Shown: piece after piece, positions 1-7,642 of the stretch | How positions within the stretch are numbered: the first letter of the stretch is position 1 | How the letters are laid out: each line of letters opens with the position of its first letter | NCBI GenBank assembly: GCA_029260575.1 | Contig: JAJDDB010000027.1 | Location: 126,501-190,500, forward strand | DNA length: 64,000 nt | Source of the DNA: Phycisphaerales bacterium | Lineage (GTDB): Bacteria; Planctomycetota; Phycisphaerae; Phycisphaerales; SM1A02 | Reading direction: 5' to 3' | Made by a program: the position numbers and the translations under genes | The notes under the pieces: model-generated | The model's database searches: none | Seen by the model: the letters and a program-made list of their open reading frames with translations, nothing else | Told to the model about the DNA's origin: nothing

Positions 1-167
1 TTCACGCCTGACTCAACTGGAAACGTCACGCCGTATTGAATCGGCCCTGTAAAGTACTGCTTGACATCACCAAGTACAAAAATCACCGCCAGCGCCAGCA
101 ACAGCGTGATCAACACGAACAGACCGGCTCTGACGTTATTGCGCATGCGATCGGATGCACTGGGCAT
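1..167 (-). CDS. mlaD: MlaD-like MCE-domain protein, 5' part only
   Basis: Only the first 55 codons lie in the window; the gene runs off the left edge. The protein opens MPSASDRMRNNVRAG and continues into one hydrophobic segment at about residues 14-32, then YGVTFPVESGV, which looks like the first strand of an MCE domain. MlaD proteins are single-pass anchored periplasmic lipid-binding subunits of the Mla phospholipid transporter, and this gene follows the MlaF-type ATPase on the same strand, which supports the call. GGAG lies 7 nt before the ATG. The MCE domain itself is outside the window, so the assignment rests on the anchor, the short strand and the neighbour. Confidence 0.72.
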   Translation of the reverse strand, partial: MPSASDRMRNNVRAGLFVLITLLLALAVIFVLGDVKQYFTGPIQYGVTFPVESGV

Positions 168-260
168 GCTCTGACTCCGAAGAAAGATTCAACACTTGTA
201 ATACTACCACCAAGGCGACTTCTCCACCGACTTGCGAGCCATCGTCGACGCTCGCCACAA

Positions 261-1163
261 TCACGCTGATCGCGTCGGCTCAATTGACGGACCGGACCCA
301 AAGCTCGTCGGCGTTTCACCCAGCAAATCCTCAGCATAATTCGTCATCGCCCGCCGCTCTGTAATCGGTCCCACCGCATCCCCGCGCAGGAATTGGCGAA
401 TCAATTGCTTGGACTCATCCAACTCATCGATGCGCTCTATCGGATGATCGCGCAGCTTCTCGTATTCAGCCCGAGTGCCGATCATCAACATCTGCCCTTT
501 GTCAAGCATTGCCATGCGGTCGGCAATCGTGAACGCTGAATCCATTTCATGCGTCACCACCACGCTGGTTACACCGAGTTTCTTGGTGAGGTCAACGATT
601 AAGCGATCAATCTCCGCGCTCGTGACCGGATCAAGCCCCGCTGACGGTTCGTCGTAGAAAAGAATCTTCGGGTCCAGTGCCAATGCTCGAGCCAGACCGG
701 CACGTTTCTTCATTCCGCCGGAAATCTGCGCCGGGTACTTGTCTGCATGTTCGCGCAGCCCGACAAGTTCGAGTTTGATCTTGACCATGATGTCAATCGT
801 GCTCTGATCCAGATCCGTGTGCTCTTGCAACGGTAGCGCCACGTTCTCCGCAATAGTCATCGAATTAAAAAGCGCACCGGATTGAAACAGAATCCCGAAC
901 TTTTTGCGGACTTCATTCAGATCAGCTTCGCGCAGATCATTGATGCTCTGCCCAAACAATCGCACTTCGCCCGAGTTCGGCCGGATTGATCCGATCATGT
1001 GCCGCAGCAACGTACTCTTGCCGGAACCGGACCCGCCCATTATGACCATGGTTTCGCCGACATGTACATCAAGCGTTAATCCACTGAGTACAGTCTGATC
1101 GCCGAAGCGCTTGACAAGTTCACGCACCTGCACGATCGGCGGATTGTCCGTTTCAGATGCCAT
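261..1163 (-). CDS. mlaF: MlaF-type ABC transporter ATPase
   Basis: A 300-residue ABC ATPase. Visible motifs: Walker A GGSGSGKST (residues 43-51), Q-loop FQSGALF (about 93-99), signature ISGGMKKRAGLARA (about 147-160), Walker B ILFYDEP (167-173) and the H-loop VVVTHEM. The FQSGALF and GGMKKRAGLAR wording is typical of MlaF/Ttg2A ATPases, which drive phospholipid transport between the membranes of diderm bacteria with MlaE (permease) and MlaD. The MCE gene follows downstream. No MlaE permease is seen between or upstream, so it must lie beyond the left edge or elsewhere. A tail of about 40 residues extends past the usual ATPase end. The preceding gene ends only 5 nt upstream, so translation is probably coupled. 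Confidence 0.9.
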   Translation of the reverse strand: MASETDNPPIVQVRELVKRFGDQTVLSGLTLDVHVGETMVIMGGSGSGKSTLLRHMIGSIRPNSGEVRLFGQSINDLREADLNEVRKKFGILFQSGALFNSMTIAENVALPLQEHTDLDQSTIDIMVKIKLELVGLREHADKYPAQISGGMKKRAGLARALALDPKILFYDEPSAGLDPVTSAEIDRLIVDLTKKLGVTSVVVTHEMDSAFTIADRMAMLDKGQMLMIGTRAEYEKLRDHPIERIDELDESKQLIRQFLRGDAVGPITERRAMTNYAEDLLGETPTSFGSGPSIEPTRSA

Positions 1164-1168
1164 GTTTG

Positions 1169-1894
1169 TTACGAACTCTCGGGCTGCTCAGGATCACCTG
1201 CGGAAACCTCGGAGGATTCGCCGTCCGTTTCGTCCAGCAATCGCTGGCGAGGATACGCCATGTCACCAAGATTGTCGTCAATGATCTGCAACCGACTGAA
1301 ATTCAAGGCGATCGTCCGTCCGTTGCCGTCCACTACGACGAAATCTGCGACTGCTTGAACTGCCCCGTTGTCAAAGTCCAGCACATACGGCACCCGCTTT
1401 CGAAAGCCGGCACCATCTGGTTGTGCAATTGCCGCATCCTCCGACATCTCGCCGAGGCGAATGCCCTGGTACTTCCCGTAGCGTCGCGAAAGTTCCGCAA
1501 GAAAGACGATCGCCTGCTCATCGGTAGCACTTTCTGCTTCGCAGCAGAAACCGGCTCGGAACCCGTCCAGATCGCCGGCAAATCCTGCAGTAAGCGCATC
1601 GATCGGCCCGGCAAGTATCGGCGTTCGTACATTGATATGCCACCACACCGCCGCGCCGATCCAGAATGCTGTCGCAATGCTCCCGATGACGATCCCAGCG
1701 CGAGCCATTCGCTTGCCGCTGATTCGCGGATCAGTCCGCATCTCCGCAAGCGCTTTCAGTCCAAACAGAGGACCCAGCACGCACGACAGCGGACAAAACA
1801 GAAATGACGATGACAAGATCGACAGTATCGCCCACGGACTCAGCTGCCGGCCGGCCGAGCTCGGTCGCGTCGGAGACGAAGGCTGCGAACTCAA
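1169..1894 (-). CDS. DUF4190-like membrane protein, paralogue 2
   Basis: A 241-residue protein with a Ser/Pro-rich N-terminus, two hydrophobic segments (about 21-48 and 64-86) and a soluble C-terminal domain of about 150 residues. The stretch ISGKRMARAGIVIGS between the membrane spans fits the DUF4190 pattern. The C-terminal domain (GFAGDLDGFRAGF, LSRRYGKYQ, DDNLGDMAYP) closely parallels that of the preceding gene (GFSGDIAGFRAAM, LRQRYGNLN, DPDLGDITFP), so the two are tandem paralogues. They overlap by 4 bp, and the mlaF start follows 5 nt later, so all are probably one transcript. The role is unknown; the membrane arms and the extracytoplasmic-looking domain suggest an envelope function, perhaps accessory to the Mla system. 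Confidence 0.8.
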   Translation of the reverse strand: MSSQPSSPTRPSSAGRQLSPWAILSILSSSFLFCPLSCVLGPLFGLKALAEMRTDPRISGKRMARAGIVIGSIATAFWIGAAVWWHINVRTPILAGPIDALTAGFAGDLDGFRAGFCCEAESATDEQAIVFLAELSRRYGKYQGIRLGEMSEDAAIAQPDGAGFRKRVPYVLDFDNGAVQAVADFVVVDGNGRTIALNFSRLQIIDDNLGDMAYPRQRLLDETDGESSEVSAGDPEQPESS

Positions 1895-2673
1895 CCGCCT
1901 TCCGCTCCGTCGTCAGTCTCGGATTCGTCAGTCACTGAATCGCCTGCCGCTGCGTCATCGTCTGCCACATCCGCGTCACTGCTGCCACCTGAGGTTGCGC
2001 CAGCCGGGAATGTAATGTCACCGAGATCAGGATCGATGATCGTAATCACTGAAGGCTTCATTACCCAAGCTTGGCCTGTCGTCTGGTCTGAGAAAACAAT
2101 CTCAGCATCGGCATCCACTGTGCCAGAATCAAATTGGAGCAAGTACGGAAAGACTTGACTTGTTGCGCCGAATTGAGGACTACTCGTACTGCCGCGCAAT
2201 TCATCAAACACTACGTCGTTGAGGTTGCCGTAACGTTGACGAAGAGTCTCGATGTATGCGGTAATTTCTTCATCAGTGGCGTTAGATGCCGGGGTATGCA
2301 TCGCTGCGCGGAAACCTGCAATATCGCCAGAGAATCCTGCAAGCAGCGCCGATTTGGGACCATCTTCCACAGGCTTAATGAAGTTCTTCTGAACCACAGT
2401 CCAGGTGCCGTACTGCACACCCGCAGCAAGGAGGCCAATGATGATTGCCGTGATCGCGAGCCCTCGCCCCTTCTTTGCGCTGCTACTGCCGGTCATAACA
2501 GCGCTTATCAGTCCAAGAAGTATGCCAAACGGAGCCGTGCACACACCAATACATGGAATGAGTCCAACTATGCTGAGAATCAGCGCTGTGATCGCTATAC
2601 CGCTTGTCTTACGCGGCTGCCCTGCCATTTCATCCTGCGGGTCGCCATACGGATTCTGCTGAAACTGACTCAT
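1891..2673 (-). CDS. DUF4190-like membrane protein, paralogue 1
   Basis: A 260-residue protein and first gene of the apparent mla operon. The ATG used here gives MSQFQQNPYGDP and has GGAG 9 nt upstream; an in-frame GTG five codons earlier sits inside that ribosome-binding site and is unlikely. Two hydrophobic blocks (about 30-60 and 70-95) flank KKGRGLAITAIIIGLL, as in DUF4190 proteins. A soluble domain of about 140 residues follows, with the same motif order as the next gene. The tail is very acidic (Asp, Glu, Ala, Gly, Ser). The Pro/Gln/Gly-rich cytoplasmic N-terminus before the first span is common in this class. No enzymatic motif is visible. Confidence 0.8.
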   Translation of the reverse strand: MSQFQQNPYGDPQDEMAGQPRKTSGIAITALILSIVGLIPCIGVCTAPFGILLGLISAVMTGSSSAKKGRGLAITAIIIGLLAAGVQYGTWTVVQKNFIKPVEDGPKSALLAGFSGDIAGFRAAMHTPASNATDEEITAYIETLRQRYGNLNDVVFDELRGSTSSPQFGATSQVFPYLLQFDSGTVDADAEIVFSDQTTGQAWVMKPSVITIIDPDLGDITFPAGATSGGSSDADVADDDAAAGDSVTDESETDDGAEGG

Positions 2674-2835
2674 CGATTCGGTCTCCACCCAAGGGGGATA
2701 GTGCGGTTCATTGGCTGCCGCTTTCGGTCAACCATCGGTGCCGCATCCTACGATGCCCGGCAAATATTGGCCAGCAGCGCACGCCCTGTCGATTGCGCCA
2801 TTAATTGCTCTGGCCGTGCCGGCATACATCCAACT
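2674..2835. promoter_or_regulatory. Divergent intergenic region between the mla-side operon and murD
   Basis: This 162-bp gap separates two divergent genes and must hold promoters for both. I see no convincing -35/-10 pair and no strong palindrome. An open frame runs through it into murD from position 2134, but that extension overlaps the divergent gene and lacks homology to MurD. Confidence 0.4.
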
Positions 2836-4185
2836 ATGACTCACTTCACCAACGACAACTTCAGTGACTTCAACGGTATGCGTATCACCGTCATGGGCCT
2901 CGGTCGATTCGGCGGCGGCATCGGCGTCACCCGCTGGCTTGCCGACCAAGGTGCACAGATCACGCTCACTGATCTTGATTCGGAATCCACCCTGCGAGAT
3001 TCAATCACGCCGCTGCATGACCTGCTTGCACACGGTTGTGTGACATTGCGCCTTGGCGGGCATGACATCCGTGATTTCGAATCCGCTGATCTGATTGTCG
3101 CCAATCCTGCTGTCGCCAAGCCGTGGGAGAATCAATTCCTGCAAGCCGCAACTACTGCTGACGTGCCGATCACGACCGAAATCGGTCTGCTCGTCGAACG
3201 TCTTGATCACACACAAATCATCGGCGTCACCGGGTCTGCGGGAAAATCCACAACCGCAGCAATGATCCACCACATTCTCACACGCCTCGGCCGCCGCGTA
3301 CACCTTGCCGGCAACATCGGCGGGAGTCTGTTGCTGTCGCTCAACAACATCCAGGCAAATGACTGGATCGTCCTCGAACTCTCCAGCGCAATGCTGCACT
3401 GGCTGAACGGCTGGTCACCCGCAACCGCTGTCATCACCAACATCGCGCCGAACCACATCGACTGGCACGGTTCCATCGAACACTACGAACATTCCAAGCT
3501 CAACATCACACGCTTCCAACAACCCGGCGAACATGTTATTCGCGGCGATCAACTGTCTGATGATGATTCGCTCAACATTCGCCTGCGCATTCCCGGCACA
3601 CACAACATCACCAATGCCCGCACCGCAATCAAGACACTCAGCTGCGCGCTCGACGTCGATCCGGCTGCTGCTGCACTCGCACTCGATGATTTCATCGGCC
3701 TGCCGCACCGTCTGCAACTTGTCACCGAAGTCGACGGACTGCGCTTCTACAACGATTCCAAGTCAACGACACCCGAGGCAACTGTGCGTGCTGTCGAATC
3801 ATTCCCAAGCCGGAAGCAGATTCACCTCATCGCAGGCGGCTACGACAAAGGTGCAGATCTCAGCGCAATCGCAGACCTCACGCCCCGACTCGCCGGGCTG
3901 TACACCATCGGCATTACATCCCAGCACATAATCACCAGTGCCCCGCCACTCGCATGCGTCTTCGCATGCGACACACTTGAACGCGCGGTCCACTGCGCCT
4001 TCGCCCGCATTCACCCCGGCGATGTACTGCTACTTAGCCCAGGCTGCGCGAGTTGGGATCAATTCACCAATTTCCAGCAGCGCGGCAACGCATTTATGCA
4101 ACACGTCAAGGAGTTGGTGCATCAGCCCACAACACTCGGCGACTCCGCAAGCTTCGCAACACCAACCATCTCACTGATCGACTGA
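2836..4185 (+). CDS. murD: UDP-N-acetylmuramoylalanine--D-glutamate ligase
   Basis: A 449-residue Mur ligase that adds D-Glu to UDP-MurNAc-L-Ala in the cytoplasm during peptidoglycan synthesis. Motifs in family order: N-terminal nucleotide-binding fold MGLGRFGGG (20-28), ATP loop GVTGSAGKSTT (130-140), ITNIAPNHIDWHG, then C-terminal FYNDSKSTTPEAT, LIAGGYDKGADL and LLSPGCASWDQF, which are diagnostic of MurD. Length is normal. The ATG used is the first within the conserved fold; a second ATG 14 codons later (MRITVMG) is possible. The gene stands alone rather than in a division/cell-wall cluster, and its last 64 bp overlap the convergent pyrD. It implies a peptidoglycan wall. Confidence 0.93.
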   Translation: MTHFTNDNFSDFNGMRITVMGLGRFGGGIGVTRWLADQGAQITLTDLDSESTLRDSITPLHDLLAHGCVTLRLGGHDIRDFESADLIVANPAVAKPWENQFLQAATTADVPITTEIGLLVERLDHTQIIGVTGSAGKSTTAAMIHHILTRLGRRVHLAGNIGGSLLLSLNNIQANDWIVLELSSAMLHWLNGWSPATAVITNIAPNHIDWHGSIEHYEHSKLNITRFQQPGEHVIRGDQLSDDDSLNIRLRIPGTHNITNARTAIKTLSCALDVDPAAAALALDDFIGLPHRLQLVTEVDGLRFYNDSKSTTPEATVRAVESFPSRKQIHLIAGGYDKGADLSAIADLTPRLAGLYTIGITSQHIITSAPPLACVFACDTLERAVHCAFARIHPGDVLLLSPGCASWDQFTNFQQRGNAFMQHVKELVHQPTTLGDSASFATPTISLID

Positions 4186-5087
4186 CACCCTTGCCGCTGT
4201 GTCCACTTTGTCAATCCCGCCATGATCGACTTCGCGCAACCCGGATCGATGAACAGTGCCGTTCCGATTCCCACTGCGGTCGCGCCCGCCAGAATCAGTT
4301 CCGCAGCATCCTCCCAGCGCAGCACGCCACCCAAACCGATGATCGGCACGTTCGCCTTCTGCGCAACCTGGTGATACACATCATGCACCATCCGCACCGC
4401 AACCGCATGCACCGCCGGCCCACTTAACCCGCCGCGCCCCCTGCTCAATCGCAGCCTGCGACTCTCCACATCAATAGCCATCGCTGAAATCGTGTTGATC
4501 AACGTCAGTGCATCAGCACCGCTGTCAATCGCCGCCCCTGCAAGCGACACCACATCCGTCACATTCGGCGACAGCTTCACGATCAGCTTCGTCTGCGTCA
4601 GCGCTGCCCGCACTTCCTTTACCATCTCACGCAAACGCGCCGCATCCGTGCCAAACTCCAGCCCGTCCGAAGTGTTTGGACACGACACGTTGACTTCCAC
4701 CGCTGGCAGATGCTGAGCCGCATCGAACGCTGCCGCAACCTGCACGTATTCTTCGATCGATCCGCCTGCGATCGAACCGAACACGATGACATCAACACTC
4801 TCCGCCCCCGGCAGTTTCTCCGCCATGAACCGCTCGACGCCGACGTTCGCCAGCCCGATCGCATTGATCAGCCCCATTTCGGACTCGATCAACCGCCACG
4901 GCGGATTGCCCTCGCGCGGCTTCGCTGTGATCGACTTCGTCGTGATCGCGCCGAAATTTCGAACATCCGTCACGCTCGGCAGTTCTTCGATGTATCCGCA
5001 TGTCCCCGCAGCAGCGACCAACGGCGTCCGCAACGTGATCCCCGCAAGATCAACCGACATGTCCGGCTGCGTGGCCATGCGGCACAT
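4122..5087 (-). CDS. pyrD: Dihydroorotate dehydrogenase, class 1 type
   Basis: A 321-residue FMN enzyme that oxidises dihydroorotate to orotate in pyrimidine synthesis. Features: N-terminal GITLRTPLVAAAGTCGY, NAIGLANVGVERF, the class 1 loop VEVNVSCPNTSDG with Cys as catalytic base, KLSPNVTD, the LINTISAMAID stretch, and the phosphate-binding GLGGVLRWEDAAELILAGA. A cysteine base places it in class 1, probably 1B (NAD-linked), although no PyrK electron-transfer subunit is nearby. The start could be this ATG or one three codons in; neither has a clear Shine-Dalgarno. Its 3' end overlaps murD on the opposite strand by 64 bp. Confidence 0.92.
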   Translation of the reverse strand: MCRMATQPDMSVDLAGITLRTPLVAAAGTCGYIEELPSVTDVRNFGAITTKSITAKPREGNPPWRLIESEMGLINAIGLANVGVERFMAEKLPGAESVDVIVFGSIAGGSIEEYVQVAAAFDAAQHLPAVEVNVSCPNTSDGLEFGTDAARLREMVKEVRAALTQTKLIVKLSPNVTDVVSLAGAAIDSGADALTLINTISAMAIDVESRRLRLSRGRGGLSGPAVHAVAVRMVHDVYHQVAQKANVPIIGLGGVLRWEDAAELILAGATAVGIGTALFIDPGCAKSIMAGLTKWTQRQGCQSISEMVGVAKLAESPSVVG

Positions 5088-5105
5088 CGTAAACGAACGA
5101 CATGC

Positions 5106-5184
5106 AAACCGTGGTCAAAGCCCACGTCTAATGGAATCGCAATGAATGCACGTGGCCAACTTTGAGCCCCCGGCACTGCCGGGA
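5106..5184. repeat. REP/BIME-like palindromic unit A (degenerate)
   Basis: The left half, CCGTGGTCAAAGCCCACG plus TCTAATGG, resembles an inverted REP. The right half carries a perfect 7-bp stem with 1-nt loop, CCCGGCA-C-TGCCGGG (5169-5183). Both halves match the palindrome family repeated at about 5.9, 6.4, 7.0 and 9.3 kb. Confidence 0.6.
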
Positions 5185-5270
5185 GAGCGTACGGCCAACA
5201 ACGCCCGCACCGTCTATCATGCAACAGACACCTACGACCCCCATCCGCGGAGCACCGCCGGAGCACCTTC

Positions 5271-5909
5271 ATGCCCACGATTGATGATCGCATTCTGCAG
5301 TTCGAGAATATGGCTGCAGCCGACCCCGATAACGAGATGGCCCACTTCAGCCTGGGCAATGCACTGCTGCAGGCCGGCCGTGCTGCTGAGGCTGCCCAAA
5401 GCTTCGAGAAGTGCATCGACATCAACCCTGAGATGAGCAAGGCCTACCAGCTCTGCGGGCAGGCAATGATCGATGCCGGCTGGGCCGACCGCGCTGTGGC
5501 GATCATGCTTAAGGGCTACGAAATCGCCCGCTCCAAAGGCGACCGCATGCCAGCCGATGCTATGGCGGACTTGCTGCGAAGCGTCGGCCGCGAACCGCCG
5601 GAGTTGTCCAAAGAAACTGAAGCCGCAGCAGCGCAATCTGCAGCATCAGGCGCGTTCACCTGCCAGCGCACCGGCAGAGCAGGCACACAACTGTCCGAAC
5701 CACCCATGCGCGGCCCGATCGGCGAGTGGATTCAGCAGAACATCGCCGCTGAAACCTGGCAGCAGTGGATCGGCCAGGGCACAAAAGTCATCAACGAACT
5801 GCGCCTGGATTTCTCACGCGAAGAAGATCAGCAGATGTTCGATCAGCACATGTATGAATTCCTCGGCATCGATGAGGACTTGTATGCGAAGTTGACGAAC
5901 GCGTCGTAG
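5271..5909 (+). CDS. TPR protein fused to a YggX-like Fe(II)-trafficking domain
   Basis: A 212-residue protein. Residues 1-95 form TPR-like helices (AHFSLGNALLQAGRAAEAAQ, then a second repeat with INPEMSKAYQLCGQAMIDAG). A linker follows, then from about residue 140 a domain matching YggX proteins: FTCQRTGRAG with the conserved Cys, LSEPPMRGPIGEWI, WQQWIGQGTKVINELRLDF and a C-terminal helix ending FLGID. YggX binds iron and protects Fe-S clusters in the cytosol. Ordinary YggX is about 90 residues and has no TPR, so this is a fusion; the TPR part may dock it to a client. GGAG lies 8 nt before the ATG. The gene stands alone between palindromic repeats. Confidence 0.75.
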   Translation: MPTIDDRILQFENMAAADPDNEMAHFSLGNALLQAGRAAEAAQSFEKCIDINPEMSKAYQLCGQAMIDAGWADRAVAIMLKGYEIARSKGDRMPADAMADLLRSVGREPPELSKETEAAAAQSAASGAFTCQRTGRAGTQLSEPPMRGPIGEWIQQNIAAETWQQWIGQGTKVINELRLDFSREEDQQMFDQHMYEFLGIDEDLYAKLTNAS

Positions 5910-5936
5910 CGAACACGCAACCTGCGAGCGCCACCC

Positions 5937-6014
5937 ATTCGCCGCGCATTCCATTACCCGAAATCTTCCAACGCGCCCGCCCCAAACCCGTTAGCCCCCG
6001 GCCCTGCAGGGGGT
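5937..6014. repeat. REP/BIME-like palindromic unit B
   Basis: Contains the spacer block GCCGCGCATTCCATTACCCG (5941-5960) shared almost exactly with unit D, then TTAGCCCCCGGCCCTGCAGG at 5991-6010, the REP stem. It lies just downstream of the TPR-YggX gene and could end its transcript, but there is no T-run. Confidence 0.65.
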
Positions 6015-6107
6015 CCACTTCTGGTACACTCTGTACGTGATGTGTTTGGTCTCGCCGCGCAGCGAACAGCACATCATGCAACACACGTCCCTACGGAGCG
6101 ACACCCA

Positions 6108-6305
6108 ATGACAACTCTCCTGGCACTCTCGACAACCAACAGCCTTGTTGGCCTGATCGTTCTGATCCTCGACATCATCGCGATCGTGATGATTCTCAAG
6201 GGCGGCAAGTCCGTCGGCATGAAAGTTCTGTGGATTGTCATCGTGCTGCTGCTGCCGTTGATCGGCATGATCCTGTACTTCCTGCTCGGCCGCGGCGGGG
6301 ATTAA
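6108..6305 (+). CDS. Small membrane protein, PLDc_N-like
   Basis: A 65-residue protein, nearly all membrane: a first span at about 12-30 (LVGLIVLILDIIAIVMIL), a short loop GGKSVGMKV, and a second span at about 41-58 ending YFLLGRGG. This two-helix layout with the LGRGG end matches the phospholipase D nuclease N-terminal (PLDc_N) family of short membrane proteins, whose function is poorly known. The ATG used has GGAG 9 nt upstream; the open frame extends 22 codons further up through repeat-like sequence without support. It is monocistronic and followed by the hairpin of palindromic unit C. Confidence 0.75.
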   Translation: MTTLLALSTTNSLVGLIVLILDIIAIVMILKGGKSVGMKVLWIVIVLLLPLIGMILYFLLGRGGD

Positions 6306-6390
6306 GGGGTAAGCCCCGTACATTCGCATCGAATCCCGCCACCACACCTTCCGATCCTGGAATTCGGGGCAGTTATCCGCTTCAAACCCC

Positions 6391-6413
6391 TTAACCCCCG
6401 GCTCTGCCGGGGG
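6391..6413. repeat. REP-like palindrome C, possible terminator
   Basis: Perfect 8-bp stem with a TCT loop, CCCCCGGC-TCT-GCCGGGGG (6395-6413), preceded by TTAA and followed by TTCTTCT. It is a REP-family copy placed between the small membrane gene and the transposase, and could double as a weak terminator. Confidence 0.65.
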
Positions 6414-6455
6414 TTCTTCTTTACGAACGCAAACACAACGTGTTACCATCCCCCC

Positions 6456-6923
6456 ATGCCCGCAACGCAAACACTGCTTGCGACCATGATCACCACCACA
6501 ACCTACGGCACTTGGCTCCCCGGCGACCTGCGCAACTACGTCGACGACGGCATCATCCTGCCCGGCGATCCGAAACTCCTCGAACGCTCGCGCGAATTGA
6601 TGACATCTGATTCGGTCTTCCTGACACCATCACAACAACGGATTGCCTTCGATGCGTTGCTGAATGCTGCAACTGAATTTGGTTACACGCTGCTGGCGGT
6701 CAGTGTCGAATCCTGGCACGCGCATTGGCTCATTGATCACAACTTCGACGATGTGAAAACCGTGGCCGGGCGTCTGAAAACCCGCATGCGCCAAGCGCTG
6801 AACTGCGGCCGCATCTGGACACGCGGCTACGATGCGCGGTATTGCTTTGATCGCGATTCCGTGAAACGCCGCAAACTATATATCCAACGCCATGCGGGCT
6901 TTCGTCCATTGAACGATTCGTAG
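6456..6923 (+). CDS. REP-associated tyrosine transposase (RAYT/IS200-like Y1)
   Basis: A 155-residue protein related to the single-domain Y1 transposases that process REP palindromes. It begins MITTTTYGTWLPGDLR (residues 11-26), a phrase typical of this family. It has the HUH-type metal-binding stretch SVESWHAHWLI (about residues 86-96), GRLKTRMRQALN, and a C-terminal helix KLYIQRHAG whose Tyr (about 141) is the likely nucleophile. Family members are usually 150-220 residues, so this looks complete. It is flanked immediately by palindromes C and D, as expected if it acts on them in cis. No Shine-Dalgarno is obvious; the second Met at codon 11 is an alternative start. Whether it is active cannot be told. 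Confidence 0.72.
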   Translation: MPATQTLLATMITTTTYGTWLPGDLRNYVDDGIILPGDPKLLERSRELMTSDSVFLTPSQQRIAFDALLNAATEFGYTLLAVSVESWHAHWLIDHNFDDVKTVAGRLKTRMRQALNCGRIWTRGYDARYCFDRDSVKRRKLYIQRHAGFRPLNDS

Positions 6924-6946
6924 CCCGGCATCGATACAACATGCAC

Positions 6947-7080
6947 CCCACGGGCAAAGCCCGCGGCTAAAGGTTCGCTACGGCCACCAACGACAATTTC
7001 ATACGCCGCGCATTCCAATTCCCGAAATCTTCACCGCAGTCCCGATCCAAAACCATTAGCCCCCCGCTCTGCGGGCGGGA
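6947..7080. repeat. REP/BIME-like palindromic unit D
   Basis: Two inverted REP copies flank a spacer. Left: CCACGGGC-AAA-GCCCGCGG (6948-6966) plus CTAAAGG. Right: CATTAGCCCCCCGCTCTGCG (7054-7073). The spacer contains CGCCGCGCATTCCAATTCCC, also found in units B and (altered) E. It lies just 3' of the RAYT gene and is the best preserved complete unit here. Confidence 0.75.
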
Positions 7081-7162
7081 CCAACGCCACGCAACACCCC
7101 GGTGCCCAACCACTCTTCCCACATGATGACGGATCGGAATCTCGATACCCGTGCAGCGCAGC

Positions 7163-7375
7163 GCCTGCGGGTTCCCCCATCGTCGCTGTACATCACCCCG
7201 CATCGAACGGGCACATCCACGCGACATGTGCGCCATGCCCCGTCGCTTGCGGGGGTTTCCCCGAAACGCTCGGGGGAAGCCCCCGATCACATGCGGACAC
7301 ACACAAAGGACGTGCGGAAGTCCCCTGCTTGCATGGGGTTGCATACAACTGCCATGCGGCGGGCCGCGTTTCGTG
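7163..7375. repeat. Degenerate 21-bp tandem repeat, about ten units
   Basis: Consecutive 21-nt units follow the loose pattern TGCGGNNNNCCCC, for example CGGGGGTTTCCCCGAAACG, CGGGGAAAGCCCCCGATC, TGCGGAAGTCCCCTGC and TGCGGCGGGCCGCGTTTC. Read in one plus-strand frame they give a 7-residue period (CAMPRRL, RGFPRNA, RGKPPIT, CGSPLLA, CGGPRFV). Units are highly diverged, so the array is old or relaxed. Coding is doubtful. Confidence 0.6.
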
Positions 7376-7466
7376 ATGTCTGTTGCTTTTTGTGCCGAAA
7401 CACCACGGGCGGCATCCCTCATTCCCTCGCATGCGGAGATTCAGCGCGCTGAAGGCGGCGTACATC

Positions 7467-7530
7467 AAATAAACGTTTTGCGGTGATACACCCACCACCC
7501 CAGCGACAGCGCGTGTTGAGCGGTGGAGTA
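7467..7530 (-). pseudogene. Duplicated remnant of the 3' end of the BatA-like gene
   Basis: The sequence from AAATAAACGT through GGTGATACACCCACCAC to CCAGC matches the last codons and stop of the gene ending at 9371, with only a few changes. After an apparent 18-nt deletion the match resumes (CAGCGACAGCGCGT against CAGCGACAGTGCGT). It encodes only a C-terminal scrap (minus strand) and is not functional. With the palindromic unit lying upstream of each copy, it indicates a duplication around the decarboxylase gene. Confidence 0.65.
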
Positions 7531-7642
7531 TGGCGATCGTGTAGTGTGTGACGTGAATCACGTGCAACGCAACTGTATTTGCTACAGATGCGTGATGATG
7601 ATGAAACTCCGTTGACGCAGCGCGCGAAAATCAGGATGAATC

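Larger units (their letters stand above)
7081..7642. other. Non-coding accessory stretch before the decarboxylase gene
   Basis: No credible gene. It holds a 21-bp degenerate tandem array (7163-7375) and a short duplicated scrap of the 3' end of the BatA-like gene (7467-7530). Open frames on both strands here follow the tandem repeat and show Arg/Pro/Cys/Gly-rich nonsense proteins. Confidence 0.6.

Noticed and set aside
2134-2835. Open frame extending murD by 234 codons upstream
   Set aside because: It runs antisense through the first DUF4190-like gene and has no MurD or other recognisable sequence before the Rossmann start.
6391-6420. Treating the hairpin only as a terminator for the small membrane gene
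   Set aside because: Its stem belongs to the REP family repeated in four other places; terminator function is possible but secondary.
7151-7486. Arg/Pro/Cys-rich open frames on both strands
   Set aside because: They follow the 21-bp tandem repeat and end in the duplicated gene scrap; no start signal or conserved domain.
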